Positions 23,794-31,079 of a stretch of DNA of 41,314 nt are shown in pieces (positions within the stretch are counted from its first letter, which is position 1; each line of letters begins with the position of its first letter). Origin of the DNA: an uncultured Litorivicinus sp. GTDB taxonomy: Bacteria > Pseudomonadota > Gammaproteobacteria > Pseudomonadales > Litorivicinaceae. The DNA is taken from positions 1 to 41,314 of the forward strand of contig CACAXU010000006.1 of assembly GCA_902536515.1 (NCBI GenBank), in the 5' to 3' direction. Under the pieces are notes generated by a model, which was not told where the DNA came from, did no database searches, and saw only the letters and a list, made by a program, of their open reading frames with translations. A program made the position numbers and the translations under genes.

Positions 23794-25437
23794 ATGCAAG
23801 AATCGCAAGACATGCCGCCAAATTTATTATTCGGAGAAGCCGGAGAGATTTTCTTTCGAGAAAGTGACAATAGTCGGATGAATCGATTATTTGAGACCGT
23901 CGTCAACGATGGCCTTCATCTCCTCATGACGAGTCAACTCAATGGGCCTGTCGATCACTACGGAAAACTTTTCCTGAATCGGTTGAAGATGCGCTCGGGC
24001 CTCGCTGTCGAGACGTTCATGCCAGTTAGTACAGACGTCCTGATTGCGCGATTTAACTCGATGCTGGGTGACATCTCCGTCGAGGAAGCTAGAGATGACA
24101 AGGCTCCAATGCCAGGTCGTGTCATCGTAGTGAACGATTTACGTGCAATTGATGGGGAAAACCTCTCACTGCTGATGCGTCTCATTTCTGATTTTCCGAG
24201 CCTTAATGTGCGGTTGGTGTTTTTGGCGGACCAGATCCCAAAAGATATGGAGCGGATACTCGAGCGTCTTGGCTCCCGATTGGTTCGGTGGGATGTGGTG
24301 CCACCATCGCCCGATGAGCAAATGAAGTTACGTAAAGAATCAATGCAAATTGGGCTCGAGTTTCAGGTTGAACGCGTGCTAACCCGGATTAATCAATCAG
24401 TGGTAGATCAGCTAGAACCCAGTCTTGATTTTGACGATGGGGAGCCGTCGCTCCAGTTGGACGCTAATCGCGCCCTCGAATCCGGTACTGAGGCGGGAAA
24501 GCGCGAAGCTGAAGACTTGAAAGCATTGTTTGAGGAGGACGAGGATCCGCCTCGATCAAAGGGTCGTTTTCGCATCATTCTAATGTTATTGGTGCTGTGC
24601 ATTGTTGGAGTTGTCGGCGCAGCGACTGTAAATCCAGACATGGGCAGGCAGCTTAACCGTCTGCTTGTGTTGATTGGGGTGGATGAATCATTCTTTGACC
24701 ACAAAGAAGAGGAACTTAGTGTCGTCGACGCCGCTTATGACACTGACTCTGCCAAAATACCGGTAGAAACAAAGATTCAGCCGTTGCTTGAAGATCCCAT
24801 TGAGAGCAATCAGCCCACAACGACAGGGCCTGAGATCAATGACAGGCTGAATGTAGCGACAGAAATTGCAACGGCAGCGATAACTTCCGATATGCAGGAA
24901 GAAGCACCGGCCAGCCAGCCGACGACCGGCCTCCCAGAAATCCCTCAGAGCACTGATCCTCTGGTAACGAATGAGGAATCCACCCAAGTTGAGAGAACTG
25001 TCGAGGACCAGTCGCCCAATTCGGAGGAGCAGGTCGCATTGGCTGACCTAGTTTCTGATCAAGTGACTTCAGATCCTTTGGTTCCGGCTGCCTCGAGTGA
25101 AGTTCAAGACTCACCCGAAGCTTCGGGAAATTACGCGAACCAAAACCCTTTGGTCGCGCGCGTCGGCAATGCGAGTCCCAACAGTCAGTTCGTTCAGCAT
25201 ATTGTGCTCGCATCAGCCGCACGTGCTGAAGAATGGCTTAGCACGCAGGACGGGCTGGATCGAGCAATCATAGTCCCTGTTTCGATCAATAATGCTCGGC
25301 GATTTGCTGTGGTGAGTGGGCCATTCGAAACGCGTACTGAGGTCCAGGATTATATTCAAGGAATGGACCAAACAGCCGATTACTGGGTCAGAACAGCAAG
25401 ATCTTTGCAAAGAATTGCGTTAATTGGGGATGAATGA
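23794..25437 (+). CDS. DamX-like membrane protein: degenerate ATPase domain, one helix, C-terminal SPOR domain
   Basis: I use the ATG at 23794 after GAGGGAG; a GTG precedes it. The 547-residue protein has four parts. Residues 30-175 resemble the AAA domain of DamX/ExeA-type proteins (GRVIVVNDLRAIDGENLSLL, then VRLVFLADQIP), but the P-loop position reads GPVDHYGKLFL and the Walker B lacks its glutamate, so ATP hydrolysis is unlikely. One membrane helix follows at about 260-280, and then a long acidic, proline/threonine-rich periplasmic linker. Residues 465-530 form a SPOR-like domain (QFVQHIVLASAARAEEWL and RFAVVSGPFETRTEVQDYI), the type that binds denuded peptidoglycan at septa and poles. It follows flhB by eight bases and is probably cotranscribed. 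Function in the flagellum is inferred from position only. Confidence 0.75.
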   Translation: MQESQDMPPNLLFGEAGEIFFRESDNSRMNRLFETVVNDGLHLLMTSQLNGPVDHYGKLFLNRLKMRSGLAVETFMPVSTDVLIARFNSMLGDISVEEARDDKAPMPGRVIVVNDLRAIDGENLSLLMRLISDFPSLNVRLVFLADQIPKDMERILERLGSRLVRWDVVPPSPDEQMKLRKESMQIGLEFQVERVLTRINQSVVDQLEPSLDFDDGEPSLQLDANRALESGTEAGKREAEDLKALFEEDEDPPRSKGRFRIILMLLVLCIVGVVGAATVNPDMGRQLNRLLVLIGVDESFFDHKEEELSVVDAAYDTDSAKIPVETKIQPLLEDPIESNQPTTTGPEINDRLNVATEIATAAITSDMQEEAPASQPTTGLPEIPQSTDPLVTNEESTQVERTVEDQSPNSEEQVALADLVSDQVTSDPLVPAASSEVQDSPEASGNYANQNPLVARVGNASPNSQFVQHIVLASAARAEEWLSTQDGLDRAIIVPVSINNARRFAVVSGPFETRTEVQDYIQGMDQTADYWVRTARSLQRIALIGDE

Positions 25438-25874
25438 TGATTGGTGATGAGTTATTTCGTCAGGACAGCGGTGATCAATCCGAGACCGCAGTCGTTGGCA
25501 ACGGGCCATCATCAAAGCAGAAATCGTCGCGCACGCGCGGTCCTAGTGTTGGGGTCGATCAATATAACGATCGATTGGTCCGTCTGATGGATGATTCAAC
25601 ACTTGGGACAGCGCATCTCGGTGGTCAGAGACAACGTACGTCGAAAGACTTGAAGGCTGAGCTTCAGGCGGTAGCTGAGTTGACTCCTGTGAGTTGGAGT
25701 CTCAAACCCTGGAAGCCAGGGTCGCTGAGTCGCGATCTTCAGATTCGTATTCAAGACGCAGAGTCCGCTGTTGAAAAAATGCAAACAACGATTGACGGTC
25801 TATCAGAGCAAGTCGCCGTATTATGCGGCGAAGTTAATTTAGCCGATTCAGATGATGACTCGGAAGAGGATTAG
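25434..25874 (+). CDS. Unrecognised 146-residue protein in the flhB operon
   Basis: The ATG overlaps the stop of the DamX-like gene (ATGA), with GGGGATGA upstream. The N-terminal 45 residues look disordered (polar, S/K/G-rich), the middle is basic with KDLKAELQAVAELTP and LKPWKPGSLSRDLQIRI, and residues 105-132 form a short coiled coil (AESAVEKMQTTIDGLSEQV) before an acidic end. No signal peptide or membrane helix is seen, so it is probably cytoplasmic. I recognise no family. Tight coupling to both neighbours suggests that the three products work together. Confidence 0.7.
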   Translation: MMIGDELFRQDSGDQSETAVVGNGPSSKQKSSRTRGPSVGVDQYNDRLVRLMDDSTLGTAHLGGQRQRTSKDLKAELQAVAELTPVSWSLKPWKPGSLSRDLQIRIQDAESAVEKMQTTIDGLSEQVAVLCGEVNLADSDDDSEED

Positions 25875-25885
25875 GAGGTAATACA

Positions 25886-26995
25886 ATGAGTGGCGAAGAT
25901 CCAGAAGACAAAAAGGTTGAGAATCCCGCAGCTGATGATGACTCCATTGACGATGACTCTTTAGATGACGTATTTGAAGTTGATGAGACCTTTAACGTTG
26001 ACGGTGATTTTGAGGTTGATCCGGAGGCTGCTGAAGCCATCACTGCGATGGCCGAAGCATCAGACGTCTCAGTTGAAGGAACAGCGAGTCAACAGCCAAC
26101 TCTCGATGCGACACTGTCGGACTCGATACGCTTAGCCGATGAGCTTGTGAAAACACGGATCGAGAAAATTCATGAAGCAGGTGAGAAGTCAGTCTCACAG
26201 GCTGTCGAATCGATGGAAACGCTCATCGGTTCAGTATTGGATGCGACTGAGGCGGCAACACGTGCATCGGCAGCAGCGAGTACGTCGACCACTAATCTTG
26301 TGAAGTCTGCTGGTCGTTTGACCCAAACAGCTGACCGCAGTTCGCGAATTTCCACAATCGTGCTATCCGTTGGCGGTGCGATGCTATTTATATCTGTTGC
26401 GGTGTTCGGGTTTATGGCTGCACAGCTCGCACAGCGAACAAGTGAGCTCGAATCAATGGTGATGGCAGTCGGTAAGCGGGTTGTCGAAATGAATGTGGCG
26501 TTCGGGGAGTTCACAGCTGTCACTGACTCGCTCGATCAGCTACGACTGACTCAGGAAACGTTTCGTGACAGCGTATATCAATTGACAGAGCGAGTGAATG
26601 GGATGACAGAAACACTCCAAGCTGTCAGAAGTGAAGTTCCTGTGACCACAGCTGAATCCGTTGGACGGCAAAGTGAAGTCTTCACTGCTCGCGTATCAGA
26701 TGTTGAGGGCCAGATTCAAGCGCAACAGAAAATAACAGGAGACCTTGCAAAATCGATGCAAGGGCTTGCAGGTCAAATGAGCTCTTTACGTAAGCAGATC
26801 GCAAGCGTATCTGAACTAAATAAGGATGTTGAGGCATTGGTTACACTGCAACGAGAGCGATATTACGAGTTATTACAGGCTCAAGCCAATGCAACCAAGG
26901 CACAAGGCTCTTCGGCTGAGCCCCAAGCTGATCAAGTAATCATCCGGTATCCGAACCCTGATGCTCCATTACCGCTCCCGGAGCAGGTAAATTAA
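25886..26995 (+). CDS. Unrecognised membrane protein with long periplasmic coiled coil
   Basis: AGGAGG sits eight bases before the ATG. The 369-residue protein has a very acidic N-terminus (residues 1-50), a cytoplasmic alanine/serine-rich helical region, one membrane helix at about residues 156-178 (STIVLSVGGAMLFISVAVFGFMAA), then a coiled coil from about 185 to 345 with heptad-like leucine/valine spacing (SELESMVMAVGKRVVEM, LAGQMSSLRKQIASV) and a proline-rich end. The topology recalls chemoreceptors or spanning cell-envelope proteins, but no methyl-accepting hairpin motif is present. Function is unknown. Its stop overlaps the stop of the convergent minus-strand gene. Confidence 0.72.
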   Translation: MSGEDPEDKKVENPAADDDSIDDDSLDDVFEVDETFNVDGDFEVDPEAAEAITAMAEASDVSVEGTASQQPTLDATLSDSIRLADELVKTRIEKIHEAGEKSVSQAVESMETLIGSVLDATEAATRASAAASTSTTNLVKSAGRLTQTADRSSRISTIVLSVGGAMLFISVAVFGFMAAQLAQRTSELESMVMAVGKRVVEMNVAFGEFTAVTDSLDQLRLTQETFRDSVYQLTERVNGMTETLQAVRSEVPVTTAESVGRQSEVFTARVSDVEGQIQAQQKITGDLAKSMQGLAGQMSSLRKQIASVSELNKDVEALVTLQRERYYELLQAQANATKAQGSSAEPQADQVIIRYPNPDAPLPLPEQVN

Positions 26996-27696
26996 GAGCT
27001 AATTTTATCCGCGTTTTCGGGCTCTGTTTCAGAGCTCGGAGATGGTAATTGAAGCGTGTCATCATCGGTCAGCTCATCGTCTAAATCATCATCTATGATC
27101 GACTCGTCTTCTGAAATGGAACGGGTCATGGACAGCATTGAATCGATAAGTGTTGTCGGGACATCCATACCGACTTTTGTAAAAATCTCGTCAACGATTT
27201 CACTTGTCTCTTTTTTGAGCTTTACACTTTTCTCCGGATTGGATTCTAGTTCTTGACCAATCTCATACAATCGGGAAGCATCGGCGAACGGAATATAGGA
27301 CTCAACAGAACCTCGCAGCATCTGTATCCGTAAGACGGCTTTTGCATCAGATCGCTCGCCATTTCTCGCGTCGAAACGACCTTCTTCGAGTAACGACTCA
27401 AGATGCTTTGATAAAACAAACTCATAACGAGGACGCTTTTTGCCGAGGTCTGCCGGATCGACATTGATATCTGGATTCTCTAGCTCGTCTCCGCACATTG
27501 CTTGCCAAAGATCTTTCCCTGAGAGCTCTCCAAACGGATTTGGACCAAAATTGACGTGTTCGGCCAATTTTTCGCCAGTCACCTTCGGATTGATCCCAAG
27601 CAATGTCTCGAACACAGTAATGCGCTCGCTCAAATAGATCACAAAGATTGCAACTGCCGCGAGGATGATAATCAGAACGCCTAGTACCCACTCCAT
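26992..27696 (-). CDS. Unrecognised single-helix membrane protein, last gene of the flhA operon
   Basis: The 234-residue protein begins MEWVLGVLIIILAAVAIFVIYL, an N-terminal anchor, followed by a soluble, probably cytoplasmic domain (NPKVTGEKLAEHVNFGPNPF, then YEFVLSKHLESLLEEGRFDA) and a strongly acidic tail from about residue 190. GGGAG precedes the ATG and it lies 14 bases after the 176-residue gene. It ends tail-to-tail with, and overlapping by four bases, the coiled-coil gene of the opposite operon. I recognise no family. Confidence 0.7.
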   Translation of the reverse strand: MEWVLGVLIIILAAVAIFVIYLSERITVFETLLGINPKVTGEKLAEHVNFGPNPFGELSGKDLWQAMCGDELENPDINVDPADLGKKRPRYEFVLSKHLESLLEEGRFDARNGERSDAKAVLRIQMLRGSVESYIPFADASRLYEIGQELESNPEKSVKLKKETSEIVDEIFTKVGMDVPTTLIDSMLSMTRSISEDESIIDDDLDDELTDDDTLQLPSPSSETEPENADKISS

Positions 27697-27710
27697 ATCA
27701 GGCTCCCTCG

Positions 27711-28241
27711 CTAGAGGTTATCGTCACCGTCATCGGCCAATGCGGCGATCTCTCCATCCACATCGACGCCTTCAGCAGTCAATTGCTCCCTCAGAAATTC
27801 GAGGGCGATCAGCGGCTTGTCGAGCTTCAGTTCGATGGCGACCGCGTTCGAAACCTTTTGGACGTAATCAATCGCTTTTGGCCCTGTGATTTCGACACTT
27901 TGATACTGCATTCCATATTTAAAAACGAGCTGGGCATACTCCTCTGGAAGGTACGACCAGACTTCGCCGCTTGCGGACACCAATTTCATGTACTCATTTG
28001 TTGTTGGTACCGCCGGGGCCTTTTTCCCCTGTGAAATATTCAACATCACGGTTTCGTTGTATTTTTCCGCTTTTTTTGCTCCATCAACGAATAGCTTATC
28101 GATGTGTGAACGAGCCCGTAATCCGATTCGCATGCGATACGCATGCTCTTTGCGGGTATCTCCTTTCAGCCCAACAGCTTTGTCATATTCCTTACGCGCA
28201 TCTAGTTTTAAATTTTTATCACTGGGACCAAATAAAGCCAT
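27711..28241 (-). CDS. Unrecognised 176-residue cytoplasmic protein downstream of fliA
   Basis: The ATG follows fliA by 12 bases with AGGAAAA upstream. The product has no signal or membrane segment. It opens with a charged helical region (KNLKLDARKEYDKAVGLKGDTRKEH, basic), then SHIDKLFVDGAKKAEKYNETV, SGEVWSYLPEEYAQLVFKYGM and a C-terminal helical part ending in an acidic DDGDDNL. In Vibrio and Pseudomonas this slot after fliA holds cheY and cheZ; this sequence is neither, since no receiver-domain aspartate motif or CheZ helix is present. Function is unknown. Confidence 0.7.
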   Translation of the reverse strand: MALFGPSDKNLKLDARKEYDKAVGLKGDTRKEHAYRMRIGLRARSHIDKLFVDGAKKAEKYNETVMLNISQGKKAPAVPTTNEYMKLVSASGEVWSYLPEEYAQLVFKYGMQYQSVEITGPKAIDYVQKVSNAVAIELKLDKPLIALEFLREQLTAEGVDVDGEIAALADDGDDNL

Positions 28242-28253
28242 AAGAATATTTTC

Positions 28254-28967
28254 CTAGTCAGTTGCCAAAGCCATCATTTTACGAAGCTTCAGGACATTCG
28301 CCGAGAGTAACTGACTGACACGCGATTCGCTAATATCAAGAACAGCTCCGATCTCTTTGAGATTCATTTCTTCATTGTAATACAGTGCCATGATGATCTG
28401 ATCACGTTCAGATAATTTTGCGATACTGTCAGTCAGCATCGATATCATCATTGAGTCACTGACTTCTTCCTCAGGCTCGGAACCTTGTTGTGCTGGTGTG
28501 TTGAGCATCTCATCTTCAGCCGCTTCAGAATCAACCATCATCATCTGGTGTGCATGTGATCGCTCTTTCTGGTACTCCGATACGTCTTTACCCATGAATT
28601 CGGCTAATTCTGCTTGAGTGGGCGTTCGGCCAAGGCTGGTTGCTAATTCTTGAGTTGCCTCGTTTGTATCGCGAATATGGGAGATCGCAGACCTCGGCAA
28701 TACTGAGATCCGTCGAACTTCATCGAGAATCGCTCCTCGAATTCGTGTTTTAGCGAAAATTTCAAATTCCACACCACGCGATACATCGAAGTTTTGAGAG
28801 GCTTCAATTAAGCCGACCATGCCCACTTGTATCAGTTCATCGACATCCATCACCTGGGGAATGCGGGCCTTTAAATGCAGAGCGGTCCGTTTCACTAGGC
28901 CAACATGCTTTAAGATGGGATCTTGGCCTTGTTTTTGCACTTGTGTGTAAAGATCAAGATCAGCCAT
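28254..28967 (-). CDS. fliA: Flagellar sigma factor FliA (sigma28)
   Basis: I start at the ATG at 28967, one base after the flhG stop, giving MADLDLYTQVQ and 237 residues; the frame extends to 29006 inside flhG. Region 2 is clear (DVDELIQVGMVGLIEASQNFD and FEIFAKTRIRGAILDEVRR), as is region 4 (LSERDQIIMALYYNEEMNLKEIG and ISESRVSQLLSANVLKLRKM). It directs RNA polymerase to the late promoters listed here (motAB, fliS, flgM and others). The gene for its anti-sigma factor FlgM is at 38447-38737. Confidence 0.96.
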   Translation of the reverse strand: MADLDLYTQVQKQGQDPILKHVGLVKRTALHLKARIPQVMDVDELIQVGMVGLIEASQNFDVSRGVEFEIFAKTRIRGAILDEVRRISVLPRSAISHIRDTNEATQELATSLGRTPTQAELAEFMGKDVSEYQKERSHAHQMMMVDSEAAEDEMLNTPAQQGSEPEEEVSDSMMISMLTDSIAKLSERDQIIMALYYNEEMNLKEIGAVLDISESRVSQLLSANVLKLRKMMALATD

Positions 28968-28968
28968 G

Positions 28969-29781
28969 TCAGACCGCTGCCTTAGTGGATACCAAACGCT
29001 CAACAAAAAATTGAAGGCCTCCGTTGATCACATTTATCTCAAGAGATTTGATCTCTTTAGCCAACCGCACAAAGTTTTGAGAGGCTATGGCGCCCGGCGA
29101 ATGAACAATCACCGGAGCATACTTTTTGGATGCTTCGAAAATGAGATCGTCACTTTGGATGCTATACAAATACTCTGTATGGAGATTCAGAAATTTAACG
29201 CATACCGCATTCAGGCGGTGGTATAAAAGCTGGCCTGAGCGTTGATCTGGCACACCATTCGGTATCAGTCCAATGTTGGTATATTTTTGCTCGTTAACCA
29301 GAACTTTGATGATCCCGTAGGCATCTGCAATCGAACTCGGCTCGTCACGTACGACCACCAAAGTTTGGTGGCAGGCTTTGAGAAATGACAATACCGTGGG
29401 AGAGATGCCAGCCGCTACGTCAACAATCAGGTAATCCAAGGGCGCTTTGAACTCTGAAAAGAGCTGAATGATCCCACGTAATTCAGCCTCCGATAAATCT
29501 GCCATTCGCCCGAGGCCGGAGGCACCGGGCACGACATAAATATCAGACGGTCCTCTGACGACGATTTCATTGAATGTCTTTTCGCCCGAAATCACATGCC
29601 CAAAGTTGAATTCAGGGCGAATTCCTAAAGCCAGTTGCACGTTTGCAAGGCCAAGATCACCATCGAATAGCATCACGCGATTCCCGGCTTGTGCGAGCGC
29701 AACAGCCAAATTAGAGGAGACGGTGGTTTTCCCGACACCCCCTTTGCCGCTTGCAATGCCGATGATCTTTAGTGCACTCAT
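28969..29781 (-). CDS. flhG: Flagellar number regulator FlhG/FleN (MinD-like ATPase)
   Basis: The 270-residue protein carries the deviant Walker A GIASGKGGVGKTTVSSNLA (residues 8-26), LFDGDLGLANVQLALG, and the Walker B-type DYLIVDVAAGISPTVLSF followed by VVVRDEPSSIADAYGIIKVL. These are the marks of FlhG/FleN. It limits flagellar number by antagonising FlhF and, in Pseudomonas and Vibrio, by restraining FleQ/FlrA. It lies between flhF and fliA, as in other polar flagellates. Since FleQ here lacks its N-terminal domain, how FlhG would restrain it is open. Confidence 0.96.
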   Translation of the reverse strand: MSALKIIGIASGKGGVGKTTVSSNLAVALAQAGNRVMLFDGDLGLANVQLALGIRPEFNFGHVISGEKTFNEIVVRGPSDIYVVPGASGLGRMADLSEAELRGIIQLFSEFKAPLDYLIVDVAAGISPTVLSFLKACHQTLVVVRDEPSSIADAYGIIKVLVNEQKYTNIGLIPNGVPDQRSGQLLYHRLNAVCVKFLNLHTEYLYSIQSDDLIFEASKKYAPVIVHSPGAIASQNFVRLAKEIKSLEINVINGGLQFFVERLVSTKAAV

Positions 29782-29802
29782 AATGGCTTGATCTGCCTCA
29801 GG

Positions 29803-31068
29803 CTAATTTGTGTTCTGCGCGGACTTGGGACTGCGATCATTGGGATCAGCTCGCAAACCGGCCAAGTAGTCGAGTGTAGTCGTCTCTTCACCTATTTGTC
29901 GACCGCTTTCAGGATGTTCGACGGCATCGTTTAGGTCTTGAGAATCCGTCAAATTCAAGTATTGAATTGCGCTCCTGAGAAGCCGACCAGCATCAATCAA
30001 CTCTACCGGTTGGCTGAAATTTCCATCAGTCGTTTTAACCCAGAGATGCAGTTGAGATTGTTGGGAAAGCGCATCAATTAGTACCCATATGTTGGGTCGA
30101 GGCGACATTTCGGCAATGTTTACGCTATCCCAGCCAAGGCTGTGATTCAGTAATTTTTCACAGCTCGAGCGAGAGATTTCGGCATTAACAAGCAGATGCA
30201 TCAGGGCGTCAGGAACAACAGACTGAATGTCTTGGTAAGTTTGATCGATGTTTACACCGGGGGTATCGATGAGGATGCACTGATCATCCGGCAATTCTCG
30301 AACGATCGTTTCAAGCATCTGGCGATCTGCACAGCGAAAACACCTAATTCCAAGGGTAGAGCAGATCAGTTGAATTTGATTCCACGCACCAAGTTTTTGG
30401 TCGGCGAAACTAACGATCGTCAATGAGTCTCTCCGTGAGGTCTTAACAAATTGTGTTGCAAGTTTGCCAATCATCGTTGTTTTGCCAGCACCTGTTAGTC
30501 CGAAGATTGCATGGACTCCGCTGAGGTTTTCGGGTGTCTGATCGCTAACTAGTAAAGATGATGAGAAGAGATCGTGAATAAGGCTCTCAGCTTCTTTGGG
30601 ATTGGTTATATTGTTGATTGCGTCGAGAATCAGCAGTTTCGAGGTCGATGGCAGTTCATATTGATTAACCTGAGTCTGAAGACGGTTATCAGTCTCCGTT
30701 TTGTGTTGGTGCCATGCTGATGCACTTCTTAATTGTGCGAGTTCCTTTTTCAATAGCCGCATTTCTGCTTTGAATAGATTCACGATTTCTTGTGCGCGAT
30801 CAGTCGACATAGTCGGCTCTTGCTTTTGTTCACCGTGCAATACCGCTGAAAAGCGTGGTGCCTGTTTCTGTTCACTTTGAACTTCAACTAACAAGTCACC
30901 TGTCTGGTCGATCAGGTTTGGATCAGGTGCGATGTCAACCGCGACGATCATTTCAATCTTACGGTTAACTTTTTGGCTAGAAACTACAAGAGCGTCGGGA
31001 CCAAATTCCTGGCGAACCAGCTCCATCGCGTGTTTGCTGTCTTTACCGATAATGCGTTTCAGTTCCAT
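29803..31068 (-). CDS. flhF: Flagellar placement GTPase FlhF with altered GTP-binding motifs
   Basis: I use the ATG at 31068 behind AAGGA; a GTG precedes it. The 421-residue protein has the FlhF N-terminus (GKDSKHAMELVRQEFGPDALVVSS), a linker, and an SRP-type GTPase domain. G1 is intact (GLTGAGKTT, about residues 190-198). The segment that should read DTYRIGA-EQL is SFADQKLGAWNQI, G3 is DTPG, and the G4 motif TKLDE is not present: the matching place reads NIAEMSPRPNIWVL. FlhF marks the pole for flagellar assembly. The lost G4 residues suggest weak or absent guanine specificity. Confidence 0.92.
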   Translation of the reverse strand: MELKRIIGKDSKHAMELVRQEFGPDALVVSSQKVNRKIEMIVAVDIAPDPNLIDQTGDLLVEVQSEQKQAPRFSAVLHGEQKQEPTMSTDRAQEIVNLFKAEMRLLKKELAQLRSASAWHQHKTETDNRLQTQVNQYELPSTSKLLILDAINNITNPKEAESLIHDLFSSSLLVSDQTPENLSGVHAIFGLTGAGKTTMIGKLATQFVKTSRRDSLTIVSFADQKLGAWNQIQLICSTLGIRCFRCADRQMLETIVRELPDDQCILIDTPGVNIDQTYQDIQSVVPDALMHLLVNAEISRSSCEKLLNHSLGWDSVNIAEMSPRPNIWVLIDALSQQSQLHLWVKTTDGNFSQPVELIDAGRLLRSAIQYLNLTDSQDLNDAVEHPESGRQIGEETTTLDYLAGLRADPNDRSPKSAQNTN

Positions 31069-31079
31069 CACTTAATTCC

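Noticed and set aside
27019-27037. Hairpin GCTCTG-TTT-CAGAGC near the convergent ends
   Set aside because: It lies within the 234-residue protein's coding sequence and has no T-run, so I do not call a terminator.
27711-28241. CheY or CheZ in the slot after fliA
   Set aside because: No receiver phospho-acceptor motif and no CheZ-like helix or catalytic pattern is visible.
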